Positions 47,783 through 56,940 of a DNA stretch of 64,000 bases are shown piece by piece (within the stretch, counting starts at the first letter, position 1; each line of letters begins with the position of its first letter). The DNA lies in contig NZ_BMQA01000013.1 of the NCBI RefSeq assembly GCF_014647875.1, positions 150,817-214,816 on the forward strand, written 5' to 3'. This DNA is from Streptomyces brasiliensis (GTDB lineage: Bacteria; Actinomycetota; Actinomycetes; Streptomycetales; Streptomycetaceae). A program made the position numbers and the translations under genes. The notes beneath the pieces are model-generated. The model worked only from the letters and a program-made list of their open reading frames with translations. It was not told where the DNA came from and searched no databases.

Positions 47783-50700
47783 GTGGAAGGCCGTGATGAG
47801 CTGGTGACGGCGGTCTGGGACCGCGTGCAGCGGGAAAACGTCGCAGGCGACACATCCGCGGTCCTCTCCACGGCCGCCCACGCGGAGGCACACCGGCTGG
47901 CGCCGTACGCCGAAGCCGATCCCCCGGATCTGGAGGCTGCATTTGTCCTAGGGTGGCTGCACTACCGTCGCGCGTATGCCCTCCCACAGACGGCAGCCGG
48001 GCAGGACTGGGCGATCGCGATCCGCTTCTTCACGGAGTGCTTCGTTGCGGGAGTAGGGGGCCTACCGCCGTCTCTTCTCGCCACTCTTGCCGGAACGGCA
48101 CTCCCTGCCGCGCGGGATCTGAAGGAGGAGATATGCACGAACCCTGACCCTCCGAGCCTGACATCGGCCGTGGAGCTGTGGCGACGCATCACGAACAACA
48201 TCCCTGACGATCACCCTGATCGTGCCGACTGCCTGAGCAGCCTCCGCTATGTCCTGCAAACGCGATTCCGGCGGACGGGGGACGCGGAGGACTTGGACGA
48301 GGCGCTGGAGGTGAGTCGTGCCGCCGTCGAAGCCACCCCCGACGACCACCCCGCCCAGGCAGATCGCCTGTACGCACTCGGGCACGTCTGGCAGGAACGG
48401 TTCACGCGGTTTGGAAACTCCGGAGACATGAATGAGGCCGTCGAGGCGAGCCGCGCCGCCGTCGAAGCCACCCCCGACGACCACCCCGAACGCGGCGTGC
48501 GCCTGAGCATGCTCGGCTTTGTATCGGAGGTACGGTTCAGGCTCTGCGGCCAGTCAGAGGATCTGGATGAGGCGGTGGAGGCGAGTCGTGCCGCCGTTGA
48601 GGCCATGTCCCACGATCACCCCGAGCGCGCCGTCATTCTGACCATTCGCGCCGGCGCACTGGAGGCGCGGTTCGAGCGCACCGGGCGGTTGGATGATCTC
48701 GATGAGGTGGTAGAGGCCAGTCGGGCCGCCCTCCAGGCTACTCCGCTCGATCACCCCGACCATGTCCCCTTGACGTCCAATCTCGGGCGCTCTCTGGTGA
48801 GGCGCTTCGAACACAGCAAGCATTGGGGGGATGCGGACGAGGCGGTGAAAGTCCTCAGCACCGCCGCCCACGGCCATCCTGAACACCTTAGGATCCTGTC
48901 CACCCTTGGCCGCACTCTGGTCGCGCAGTTCGAGCGCACTGGGCAGTTGGGGGATTCGGCCGAGGCAGTGGACATACTCCGCACCATTGGTGAAGTCACC
49001 GCCCACGACCACTTCCACCATGCCACCAATCTTGTCCATCTCAGCATCGCCCTGCTTCTACGCTTCAAGCGCACCCATGAGTTGGGGGACATAGACGAGG
49101 CGGTGGAAGCCGGTCGTGCCGCCGTCAGGGCCACCTCACACGGCCACCCTCACCACGCCGCCGCGTTTTCCAATCTTGGGAATGCCTTGGTGGCGCGGTT
49201 CCGGCGCACTGCGGAGCCAGGGGATGCGAATGAGGCGGTGGAAGCGGGTCGTGCCGCTGTCAGGGCCACGTCCCGAGACGCCCCAGACTACGCCGCCCTC
49301 CAAGCCAATCTCAACGAGGCTTTGATGGCGCGGTTCGCATGTACGGGGCAGTTGGGCGATCTCGATGAGGCCGTGGAGGCCAGTCGCGCCGCCGCGGTGG
49401 CCCCGTATAACCACCCTCACCATGCCCGCGTTCTGGACCATCTTGGGCACTCCTTGACGTTGCGGTTCGGTCGTACGGGGGATGCGGCGGATGCGGACGG
49501 GGCCGTACAGGCGTATCGAGGTGCACTCGATTCCACCCCCCACAATGTTCCTGATCGCGCCGCCCGCCTCGGCAGACTCAGCTACGGACTGAAGGACCGC
49601 TTCGAGCGGTTCGGGTCGGTGGAGGACTTGGACGAGGCGGTACACGTGGGCCGCGCCGCCTCGGACGCCACCCCCAACGAACACCCCGACCGCGCTGTGC
49701 GCCTCAACGCTCTTGGCCACGTCCTGCGGTTGCGGTTCGAGCGGTTCGGGACACTGGCGGACCTGGATGAGGCGGTGGCGGCGACCCGCTCCGCTGTAGA
49801 GATCACCCCTCATGACCACCCTAAATACGCTCGCTTCCTGGTCGACCTCGGCATCGCGCTGGGAAAGCGCTTTGAGCGCACCGGTGAGTTGGGGGATCTG
49901 GATGAGGCAGTGGCAACACTCCGCTCCGGTGTCGAAACCACACCCCCCGACCAGCCCAAGCGCGGTCCTTACCTGGTCAACCTCGGCGCTGTCCTAGGGA
50001 AGGGCTTCGTACGTACTGGTGAGTTGGGGGACCTTGATGAGGCTGTGCAGGCGAGTCGCGCCGGTTTCGAAGCCACGCCCCCTCACGACTCTTTCCATGC
50101 CAGGTATGCGAACTGTCTCGGCGGCATTCTGCTTCAACGCTTCCATCACACTGGGGACCGAGGGGATCTGGATGAGGCGGTGGCCACGATCCGCGCCAGT
50201 GTCGAAGCCACACCCTCCGACAACCCCGAGCACGCCGCCTTCCTCGTCGGCCTCGGCCGTGCCCTGGAGAGCCGGTTCAAGTGGAGCGGGGAGCTGAAAG
50301 ATCTGGACGAGGCGGTGGCCACGATCCGCACCGGTGTCCAGTCCATCCCTGACGATCACGCCGATCGCGGCAAGCAACTGGTGGCGCTCGGCTCGGCTCT
50401 GGACAACCGCTTCGCACGCACTGGGGACCTGGGGGATCTGGATGAGGCGGTGGCCACGATCCGCGCCGGCGTCGAAGCCACACCCTCCGACAACCCCGAG
50501 CACACCTTCCGCCTGGTCAATCTCGGCGTGGCCATCTCGCGACGCTTCAAGCGCACCGGCGAGCCGAGGGATGCGGACGAGGCGGTGGCGACGATGCGCG
50601 CCGCCATCGCAGCCACACCCGACGACCACCCCTTCCAGGCCCTGAACATGAACTGTCTCAGCGTCGCTCTGCAGACGCGGTTCTGGCACACCAGGCAGTC

Positions 50701-52720
50701 GAGCGATCTCGATGAGGCAGTGGCGGCGGGGCGTGCCGCCGTCCAGGCCATCCCTCACGGCGCGGTGAGCCGCGCCTCCCTCCAGTGCACGCTGGGCCGG
50801 GCCCTGGAGCTGCAGTTCGGGCATACGGGGAATCCAGACGATCTGGAAGAGGCGATCGAGGTGACGCGCGACGCCGTCGAAGCCACCCCGCACGACGTCC
50901 CCGCCCGCGTCGGACGACTAGTCGACCTCGGCGTGATTCTGATGACGCGGTACGACGGCACGGGGGAGTCGGCCTTCCGGGACGAGGCACTGTCCGTACT
51001 GGGGGAGGCCGTCACCAAGGAGGCGGGTCCGCCGGGGCATCGGATCATTGCGGCACGTCGGGCAGCGGCCTTGGCCAGGTCCTCGGATCCGGGCCAGGCA
51101 GCCGACTTCCTGGAACAGGCGGTACTGATACTGCCGGAGATGGTTCCGCGCCGATTGCGCCGCGGTGACCAGCAGCATGCCCTCGACAGCTACGCCTCCG
51201 GTCTCGCCGCCAACGCAACCGCCCTGGCTCTGGCCGACACCAGAGGCAGCGAACGGCAACGAGCCGTCCGAGCGCTCAGGCTGGCCGAGGCCGGGCGGGC
51301 CGTACTCCTGTCCCAAGCGTTGGACACCCGAAGCGACCTTACCGACCTGCGCGCCCAACATCCCGAACAGGCCAAGCGTTTCACCGAACTCCGTGAGCTT
51401 CTTGACGAGGACCCGGGAAGCACGGCCACCACGACCGACGGCCACCCAGCACAGCCGACGGGCGGCCGTGTGCGCCACCAACTGGCGGCAGAGCTGGGGC
51501 AGCTGCTGCGGAGCATCCGGGCCTGCGAGGGGTTCACCCACTTTGGCCTGCCGCCAAGCTCCGAGGAGCTGATGGCGGAGGCCGCACACGGACCCGTCGT
51601 GCTGTTGAACGTCAGCCTCTACCGCAGCGATGCCATCCTGCTCACCCGCAACGGCATCAGCTCCTGCCCGCTGCCCAGACTCACCCACGACACTGTGAAC
51701 GAGCAGGTCACCACCTTCTACCGGGCCCTGGCCGAAACGACAGCGCCCGACGGTGATCGCATCGCCGCCCAGCAGACAGTCCGTCGGATCCTGGAGTGGC
51801 TCTGGGAAACCGCCACCGAACCGGTCCTGTCCGCCTTGGCAGCGCAGGGCGAAGCCATCCCTCCGGAGCAGGACGGTCAGCCGCTGTCCCGGGTGTGGTG
51901 GATACCCGGCGGGGCCCTCGGCCTGCTCCCCCTGCACGCCGCGGGCTTTCACACCGATCCCGCGTCCGGCCCACTCCGCAGGACGGTCATGGACCGGGTC
52001 ATCTCGTCCTACACCCCGACGATCCGTGCCCTACGGCACGCTCGCAGGCGCCACAGTCGAGCCGTCGGCCACTCCCAGTCCCTGATCGTCGCTATGCCCA
52101 CTACTCCCGGTCACAGCAACCTACGGAACGTACCCGAGGAGACCCGCCGGGTCCGGGCCCTCCTGCATCGCCCGGTCCAGCTCACCGGATCCACCCCGAG
52201 CTCTGACGGCACCCCGACCTGCCGAAGTCCCGACATGCCGACGACGGCCGCAGTCCTCGCTCGCCTCCCGCAGTGCGCCATCGCCCACTTCGCCTGTCAC
52301 GGGGCCACCGACCCCATCGACCCTTCGCGAAGCCGACTGCTCCTGCACGACCACGCCGCTACGCCATTGACCGTCTCCGCACTGGCCCAGATCAACCTCG
52401 AACAGGCGCAGTTGGCCTACCTCTCCGCCTGCAGCACCGCGATCCCCGGAAGCTCCACCCTGCTGGACGAGGCCATCCACCTCACCAGCGCCTTCCAACT
52501 CGCAGGATTCCGCCACGTGATCGGGACGCAGTGGCCCATCGACGACTACCTGGCTGTCGAGATCGCCGAGTCCTTCTACGCCCGCCTGAGCACCGGCCCG
52601 CACGGAATGCTCGATCCTGATCAGGCCGCTGCCGCACTGCACCACACCATCCGGGCGGTACGTGACCGCTACCCGGCCACCCCCTCCCTGTGGGCGGGCT
52701 ACCTCCACGCCGGCGCATAG
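47783..52720 (+). CDS. Giant TPR-CHAT protein (caspase-like protease domain)
   Basis: 1645 residues from the GTG at 47783, chosen for GGAGG 7 nt upstream; a TTG at 47753 and an ATG at 47768 are alternatives. About 170 N-terminal residues are helical and unassigned. Then come 20 tandem repeats of about 45 residues (DLDEAVEASRAAVEATP, then HPxRAxxLxxLGxALxxRFERTG), a TPR variant. The C-terminal 450 residues are a CHAT domain with the catalytic dyad His1506 (HFACHG) and Cys1550 (YLSACSTA). CHAT proteases are activated by TPR or partner proteins and cleave targets such as gasdermins or other effectors. Divergent neighbours encode a Cys-motif protein, a membrane protein and a lectin. Confidence 0.87.
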   Translation: MEGRDELVTAVWDRVQRENVAGDTSAVLSTAAHAEAHRLAPYAEADPPDLEAAFVLGWLHYRRAYALPQTAAGQDWAIAIRFFTECFVAGVGGLPPSLLATLAGTALPAARDLKEEICTNPDPPSLTSAVELWRRITNNIPDDHPDRADCLSSLRYVLQTRFRRTGDAEDLDEALEVSRAAVEATPDDHPAQADRLYALGHVWQERFTRFGNSGDMNEAVEASRAAVEATPDDHPERGVRLSMLGFVSEVRFRLCGQSEDLDEAVEASRAAVEAMSHDHPERAVILTIRAGALEARFERTGRLDDLDEVVEASRAALQATPLDHPDHVPLTSNLGRSLVRRFEHSKHWGDADEAVKVLSTAAHGHPEHLRILSTLGRTLVAQFERTGQLGDSAEAVDILRTIGEVTAHDHFHHATNLVHLSIALLLRFKRTHELGDIDEAVEAGRAAVRATSHGHPHHAAAFSNLGNALVARFRRTAEPGDANEAVEAGRAAVRATSRDAPDYAALQANLNEALMARFACTGQLGDLDEAVEASRAAAVAPYNHPHHARVLDHLGHSLTLRFGRTGDAADADGAVQAYRGALDSTPHNVPDRAARLGRLSYGLKDRFERFGSVEDLDEAVHVGRAASDATPNEHPDRAVRLNALGHVLRLRFERFGTLADLDEAVAATRSAVEITPHDHPKYARFLVDLGIALGKRFERTGELGDLDEAVATLRSGVETTPPDQPKRGPYLVNLGAVLGKGFVRTGELGDLDEAVQASRAGFEATPPHDSFHARYANCLGGILLQRFHHTGDRGDLDEAVATIRASVEATPSDNPEHAAFLVGLGRALESRFKWSGELKDLDEAVATIRTGVQSIPDDHADRGKQLVALGSALDNRFARTGDLGDLDEAVATIRAGVEATPSDNPEHTFRLVNLGVAISRRFKRTGEPRDADEAVATMRAAIAATPDDHPFQALNMNCLSVALQTRFWHTRQSSDLDEAVAAGRAAVQAIPHGAVSRASLQCTLGRALELQFGHTGNPDDLEEAIEVTRDAVEATPHDVPARVGRLVDLGVILMTRYDGTGESAFRDEALSVLGEAVTKEAGPPGHRIIAARRAAALARSSDPGQAADFLEQAVLILPEMVPRRLRRGDQQHALDSYASGLAANATALALADTRGSERQRAVRALRLAEAGRAVLLSQALDTRSDLTDLRAQHPEQAKRFTELRELLDEDPGSTATTTDGHPAQPTGGRVRHQLAAELGQLLRSIRACEGFTHFGLPPSSEELMAEAAHGPVVLLNVSLYRSDAILLTRNGISSCPLPRLTHDTVNEQVTTFYRALAETTAPDGDRIAAQQTVRRILEWLWETATEPVLSALAAQGEAIPPEQDGQPLSRVWWIPGGALGLLPLHAAGFHTDPASGPLRRTVMDRVISSYTPTIRALRHARRRHSRAVGHSQSLIVAMPTTPGHSNLRNVPEETRRVRALLHRPVQLTGSTPSSDGTPTCRSPDMPTTAAVLARLPQCAIAHFACHGATDPIDPSRSRLLLHDHAATPLTVSALAQINLEQAQLAYLSACSTAIPGSSTLLDEAIHLTSAFQLAGFRHVIGTQWPIDDYLAVEIAESFYARLSTGPHGMLDPDQAAAALHHTIRAVRDRYPATPSLWAGYLHAGA
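48288..50973 (+). repeat. Twenty tandem TPR-type repeats of about 135 bp
   Basis: Each unit starts with D-L-D-E-A-V and ends with R-F-E-R-T-G or a close variant; most are exactly 45 codons, two are slightly shorter. Early units differ much at DNA level. Units 15 (50163-50235) and 17 (50433-50505) are almost identical over about 70 bp at an offset of 270 bp, two units, which indicates recent expansion or gene conversion. Confidence 0.8.
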
Positions 52721-52878
52721 ACGAACCAATCGACGCCTACGCAATCCCCATACCACGTGTGGGCTTCCGCCGGGGCGCGGACCGTATACCGCTCGCTCAG
52801 CTTGAGCGGCCAGGGGCCCCGAGCACGGCTGCAGGGCCCCGCCGATCCCGACAGCCTGAGTTCCGACATCCCACTTGC

Positions 52879-53412
52879 CTAGTGAAGCCGCTGGAAGTCG
52901 CCGTGCGTGGAAACTGCATCCAGGGCGGGCAGGGCGGCCGCCTCCTCGGCTGCTGCGCGGATGAACTCCTCGTCCCCGGAGGCGAGATGGGCGCGGGCAC
53001 CGTCCGGGTGCCGATCCAGCTTCCCCAGAGGCAGTGTGCCGCTGGCCTGCCGGGGCGGGGCACTGCCGTGGAAGGCCGCCGCGAGCTGCCCGATGCGGTA
53101 GAAGACGCGACGCTGCTGCTTTGGCGGGTGAACCGCGCCATGCAGGGACTGGCCTCCCACTTCGGTGAGCACCACGGCCCGCAGCCCCGCATCGGCAGCC
53201 ACCAGGCGAGGCGCGGCTGCGCCCAGAGCGGGGACCCATCCACGGAGCGCCGTCACTTCACGCTGGTGGAAGCGGTCGTTCTGGTGGATCTTGACGTACC
53301 CGGTTCCGCCCTCGGCGCCGTGCGCCCGCCAGATGCGGCTTTCCTCTCGTGCCCAGGAGACGTCCGTCCAGCCGGTGATCCGGCCCACCGCCCGCTCGGC
53401 GAAGGCGCGCAT
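52879..53412 (-). pseudogene. Truncated aminoglycoside-phosphotransferase-like kinase
   Basis: From an ATG at 53412 (GGAAGG upstream) the frame reads as an APH/ChoK-type kinase: TGWTDVSWAREESRIWRA, VKIHQNDRFHQREVTAL with the ATP-binding Lys and Glu, and VVLTEVGGQSLHGA. It stops right inside the catalytic loop, STHGDFQ followed by RLH and a stop, where HGDFQxRN is expected. The metal-binding DxD segment is lost, so the enzyme cannot be active. It follows the broken NUDIX gene on the same strand. Confidence 0.75.
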
Positions 53413-53447
53413 CGCGCCTTCCGGTTCGACGCCGCAGCTGCCGTGGT

Positions 53448-53972
53448 CGGGGACCAGGACCAGCCGGTCAACAGCTGGGTCGTAGGCGATCGGGTCGCCG
53501 GGCTCCTGGAAATGGCGGCCATCCGCGCGGCGGCCCGCTAGGCGTCCAGCCCGGCCCGGCAGTACGCGACCATCGGCGTCGGCAGTTCGTCGAGCCCGAA
53601 CTAGCCCATGGCATCGCAGACCTGGGGTTCCATGACCTGCGGGGTGCCGCGCCAGCGCCGGACCTCGAAGAAGACGCCGACCCGCGCGTGGCCGGCGGGG
53701 GAGCGGTGGTGCACGGTGACGGCTGCGCGGACATCGGCCGGATCGACCACGACGCCGGTCTCCTCCCTGGTCTCGCGCACCAGCGACGTGACCATGTCCT
53801 CCCATGGGCCATCCAGATGTCCGGACGGGAGGTGCCAGCAGCCCGCCACATACACGTCGCCGGCCCGCCGGGAGATCAGGACCTCGGGCCCCGCCGGGCC
53901 GTCGCGCCGTGCGAGGCGGTTACGGTATGTGCGGTACTGCGATGACCACCTGCTCGGGTTCACCGGACCCAA
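53448..53972 (-). pseudogene. NUDIX hydrolase gene with nonsense codons and a frameshift
   Basis: The frame from about 53972 reads SQYRTYRNRLARRDGPAGPE, VAGCWHLPSGHLDGPWEDMV and the NUDIX box LVRETREETGVVVD. After VCDAMG a TAG interrupts the frame; the family sequence continues past it as FGLDELPTPMVAYCRAGLDA, meets a second TAG, and then shifts frame to FQEPGDPIAYDPAVDRLVLV. Two stops and one shift make this a clear pseudogene. In intact relatives this gene and the APH-like gene behind it appear to form a pair. Confidence 0.75.
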
Positions 53973-53996
53973 GGTGGCTAGGGCGGTGTTCTGCGG

Positions 53997-54296
53997 TCAG
54001 TACGGGGACGCCGGGAAACGGGCGTTGATGAGTTCCACCGCCTCCTGCTCGGTGGGGCCGCGGCGGTGACGCAGCCGTGCCGTACCGGACCATCCCGCCG
54101 CGTCGGTGGGCTCCCGCAGACCGGGGAAGGGCTGCCCCAGTACCTCCTCGGCGGCGTAACCCAGCAGCCGGTGGGCGTCGTGCGTCCAGCCGACGACGGT
54201 ACCGTCCTCGTCGATCACTGCCGCTGCCGCGCCCTTGTCCTCCGTGGCTGTGCCGTGCGGTCCGTCGGCCGGGCCGCCTCCTTCAGGGATGCTCAA
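53997..54296 (-). pseudogene. Fragment of a PAS-domain signalling protein
   Basis: 99 residues. AAAAVIDEDGTVVGWTHDAH and RLLGYAAEEVLGQPF are the opening of a PAS domain as found in actinomycete PAS-GAF-PP2C phosphatases. After RLRHRRG the sequence changes character and ends (NARFPASPY). The remainder of the PAS domain and any output domain are missing. It is probably a truncated relic, although a free-standing short protein cannot be excluded. Confidence 0.55.
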
Positions 54297-54338
54297 AGCC
54301 GTCTCCGAATGAGCTCGGCTACGGACGGCGCGCGGTGA

Positions 54339-54749
54339 TCACGGTGCGAAGCCGAGCTGACGCAGCATGCCGAGCTCATCGCTGCTGCCCCAGCGCTCGA
54401 CCATCTTCCCGTCCGCGAACCGGCTGATCTGTATACCCCGGTACCGCACCGTCCTGCCTGTGGGACCGTGTCCCATCAGTTCGCCGAGATGCGTACCCGT
54501 GATGGTGTACGCGAACGCGATCTCGTCGTCGGTCGCCATGATGTGCTCGATGTCCACGTGCAGATCCGGAAAGGCGCGTCTCATCGAGGCGAACATCTCC
54601 TCATAACCCTCTGGGCCGGGGACCTGTCCCGGGGCCGGGTCGTGGTCCACCGAGTCGGGTGCGACATAGCTGTCGAGCTCACCGAGCCGGTCGCTGTTCA
54701 CAGCCGACCCGAAGCCCTCCAGGACGGCGAAGTTGGTGTTGCGCGACAT
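54339..54749 (-). CDS. SnoaL-like ester cyclase family protein
   Basis: 136 residues from the ATG at 54749; AAGGA lies 7 nt upstream. The NTF2-like fold is indicated by FAVLEGFGSAVNSDRLGELD, SYVAPDSVDHDPAPGQ and GPEGYEEMFASMRRAFPDLH, then the late strands RTVRYRGIQISRFADGKMVE with RWGSSDELGMLRQLG. This is the pattern of SnoaL/ester cyclase proteins, some of which cyclise polyketides, though most members have unknown roles. No polyketide genes are near. It seems to be a single gene. Confidence 0.82.
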   Translation of the reverse strand: MSRNTNFAVLEGFGSAVNSDRLGELDSYVAPDSVDHDPAPGQVPGPEGYEEMFASMRRAFPDLHVDIEHIMATDDEIAFAYTITGTHLGELMGHGPTGRTVRYRGIQISRFADGKMVERWGSSDELGMLRQLGFAP

Positions 54750-54900
54750 GACGTGGTCCTTGACGTCGCTGTTCCGGGCGCGCGCACTCACGATACGAAC
54801 CGCCCCTTGTCTACCATCCACGGTAGGTCTGGCGGCTCGAGGTGGCCTGCCGGCGGAGGTTTCGAGGCTCTTGGCCCGCGCGAAAAGGATCACGCGCCGA

Positions 54901-55158
54901 TCAGTGCGCTCCCAGGCCGCCGACGATGCGCTTCCAGCCGGATCGGGTGGCGCCGAACCCGGTCTCATGGGCCCAGATGTGGGTGCAGGAGGGGCACTGC
55001 AGGTGCAGCAGGCTGCCGTTGTTGGAGAGCAGATAGCGCCAGTGATCCGAACATGTACGACGCTGCTCGCACGTGTCGCAGCCCTGCCCGTCGTCGCATT
55101 TCGGGCACGCCACCCAGGCCCGGCGTCCGATGTCGGCCTGCGGGTCAAGCGGGAGCAT
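54901..55158 (-). CDS. Small zinc-ribbon protein
   Basis: 85 residues from the ATG at 55158 with GGGAG upstream. It has three pairs of close cysteines: WVACPKCDDGQGCDTCEQRR and LQCPSCTHIWAHETG, which should bind two zinc ions. The function is unknown; such proteins may bind nucleic acids or be metal chaperones. The start overlaps the stop of the upstream gene at 55145 by 14 nt, so both are in one operon. Confidence 0.68.
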   Translation of the reverse strand: MLPLDPQADIGRRAWVACPKCDDGQGCDTCEQRRTCSDHWRYLLSNNGSLLHLQCPSCTHIWAHETGFGATRSGWKRIVGGLGAH

Positions 55159-55459
55159 GACCGCTCCCTCTCCGCGGCAGCACACCGGCCGCGACCAACT
55201 CGTCGTACACCTTCTGCTGCTCGGCGCCGAGCCCGGAGTACAGCAGGTCGTACGCCGCCTCTTCGTCGCGCAGCACCGCGACCGGATCCCAGTCGGGGCC
55301 GAGGGCGTCCAGAACGTGGGCCCGGCGGAGCATCTCGTGCGAGGTCAGGTCGACGGCGAAGTCGAGCGGCGCGGAAGCGTCCGGTCGCCCGGCCGCGCGC
55401 CGACGCGCCGAGTCGGGTTCGTCCGGATCGGCGGGTTGGGTGGGGCCATGGGAGGACAT
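55145..55459 (-). CDS. Small actinomycete protein, probably DUF6400 family
   Basis: 104 residues from the ATG at 55459. After a disordered Pro/Arg-rich start, the conserved part is FAVDLTSHEMLRRAHVLDAL, GPDWDPVAVLRDEEAAYDLL and SGLGAEQQKVYDELVAAGVL, all helical. I recognise this as a small family common in Streptomyces, probably DUF6400, of no known function. It overlaps the zinc-ribbon gene, so the two products may act together. Confidence 0.65.
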   Translation of the reverse strand: MSSHGPTQPADPDEPDSARRRAAGRPDASAPLDFAVDLTSHEMLRRAHVLDALGPDWDPVAVLRDEEAAYDLLYSGLGAEQQKVYDELVAAGVLPRRGSGHAPA

Positions 55460-55512
55460 ACGACCGAACTTAGGTAACCCTATCCGGCCGAGGCAAGAGC
55501 AGGTGGGGGAAG

Positions 55513-55755
55513 TCACAGCACATGCGCGATTGCAACGGGGCCGGGTCGGACCCTGGGTCGGGCCGCATCGACACGACCGCGTGCCAGAGTGAACCCGGCG
55601 CGACCAGCACGGCGGGTGGTGACGGTCTGACCGAACTCGCCGAGCACGACGGCGCCGTCGCTGTCGATGAGTACGCGCTCGATGCCGGTCGCCGCGTGCC
55701 CGGGCACGCGGTGCTCGGCGAGTTCACGGAAGTGGGTGGCGGCGTCCGCACGGGT
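55513..55755 (-). pseudogene. Likely remnant of an NTF2/SnoaL-like gene
   Basis: The readable stretch HFRELAEHRVPGH, GIERVLIDSDGAVVLGEFGQ and TVTTRR resembles the second half of SnoaL-like proteins. After TRRAGRAGFTLA the expected strand pattern degrades, and only IAHVL at the end fits again. There is no convincing start. I treat it as a decayed gene; it may be noise of high-GC sequence. Confidence 0.35.
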
Positions 55756-55823
55756 GGAGCGGCGACGGTTCCGCGGGGTGGCGGTCCGGCCGGTGTCCTG
55801 CCTTCCCACTGGCCATAGCGGGC

Positions 55824-56876
55824 CTAGTTGCCACCCCCACCGTCACCCCCGTCGTCGCCGCCACCGCCGTCGCCGCTGTCCGAGCCCCAGCCGTCGCCGC
55901 CGCCCGGCTCGTTGTCGTCGCTGCCCTCGCCGAGGTTGCTGAACCAGTGGCGGTCCCAGTCGTCGTCGGCGGCGATCGGCTCGGCTCCGTTCGACGGGCG
56001 CCGCTCCGGCCGGAACCGGGCCGAGCCTGTCGTGTCGCCCAGCCCGAACGCGACGGCGAAGGCATGCGCCATGACGGCGTCCAGCGGATCCAGGCTCTCG
56101 TGCCGGACCGCCGCGAGCGGCAGGAGTACGGTCCCTGGCTCGACCGCCGGTCGGCGCGGGGGACGCGTCAGCAGGGCGACGCGGCGTTCGTCGCGCAGGA
56201 GCCACGAACTCACCGAGTTCTCCCGCCGCAGCACCCAGCGCTGCCCGGGCAGCCGCACCTCCGCGGAGCTCTTGGACTTGCGTAGCTTCTGCTTCAGTGT
56301 CAACTCCGCCGTGATGTCCCCGACCGTCAGATGCAGGCCCCTGGCCGGCCCGGGGGCGTCGCGGTGGAAGCCGTGTGGTGCCCGGATCCGTACGACAGGA
56401 GCATGTGGTCCCCAGACGTCCACGCGCACCAGACGCCGGTCGACGGCGACGGCTACCGGCCCGGCGGGCCCCGGCGCGAACCGCCGGGCGATCCACAGCG
56501 GTACGCCCTCGGCCCGGGCTCGGGCCGCCAGGGCCACCACCTGATCGGGCCCACCACAGTGCCGTACAGCCAACTCGCCCAAGACGCGGGCGAATTCGGC
56601 GGCCTGCCGCACCCTCACCGGCGTGGCGGTCCCGGTCACCCGGGTCACCGGGACGATCTCGGCCCCCTGCGGCAGCCGTTCCAGAGGCCGCTCCGCCCCG
56701 CCGCCCCCCAGCCAGCTCCCGCGCAGATACGCCTCGGCCATGGCGCCGAGGTTCAGCTCGGTCAACGGCGTGGTCCTGCCGCCCCGTTGCAGCCGGTCCC
56801 CGGTCAGCTCCACGGTCCGCGCCAGTGGATTCCACGACCGCTCGGAATAGAGCGCCTGGCTCACCGATTCCCCCAT
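55824..56876 (-). CDS. TerD-associated protein of unknown function with a Gly/Asp-rich tail
   Basis: 350 residues from the ATG at 56876; a GTG at 56888 is possible, and AAGGAG is at an awkward distance from both. The body is a beta-rich region with VVRIRAPHGFHRDAPGPARG, AELTLKQKLRKSKSSAEVRL and RWVLRRENSVSSWLLRDERR, followed by a helical part (LDPLDAVMAHAFAVAFGLGD). The last 35 residues are almost only Gly, Asp and Ser, ending GGDGGGGN. No known domain was recognised. It lies 64 bp after the TerD gene, so both likely share a transcript and a stress-related role. Confidence 0.6.
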   Translation of the reverse strand: MGESVSQALYSERSWNPLARTVELTGDRLQRGGRTTPLTELNLGAMAEAYLRGSWLGGGGAERPLERLPQGAEIVPVTRVTGTATPVRVRQAAEFARVLGELAVRHCGGPDQVVALAARARAEGVPLWIARRFAPGPAGPVAVAVDRRLVRVDVWGPHAPVVRIRAPHGFHRDAPGPARGLHLTVGDITAELTLKQKLRKSKSSAEVRLPGQRWVLRRENSVSSWLLRDERRVALLTRPPRRPAVEPGTVLLPLAAVRHESLDPLDAVMAHAFAVAFGLGDTTGSARFRPERRPSNGAEPIAADDDWDRHWFSNLGEGSDDNEPGGGDGWGSDSGDGGGGDDGGDGGGGN

Positions 56877-56940
56877 GTGTAAGTGCACGACTCCTTGGGC
56901 CGGGCGCCGGTTCGGACGCCCGGCCCAAGAGACGGACGGA

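Noticed and set aside
48288..50973. Regular 135-bp repeats as a possible CRISPR or satellite array
   Set aside because: The periodicity is that of 45-codon TPR units in one open frame; there are no short identical repeats with variable spacers.
52690..53541. Plus-strand frame of 283 codons after the CHAT gene
   Set aside because: It lies antisense to clear kinase and NUDIX remnants and contains no motif.
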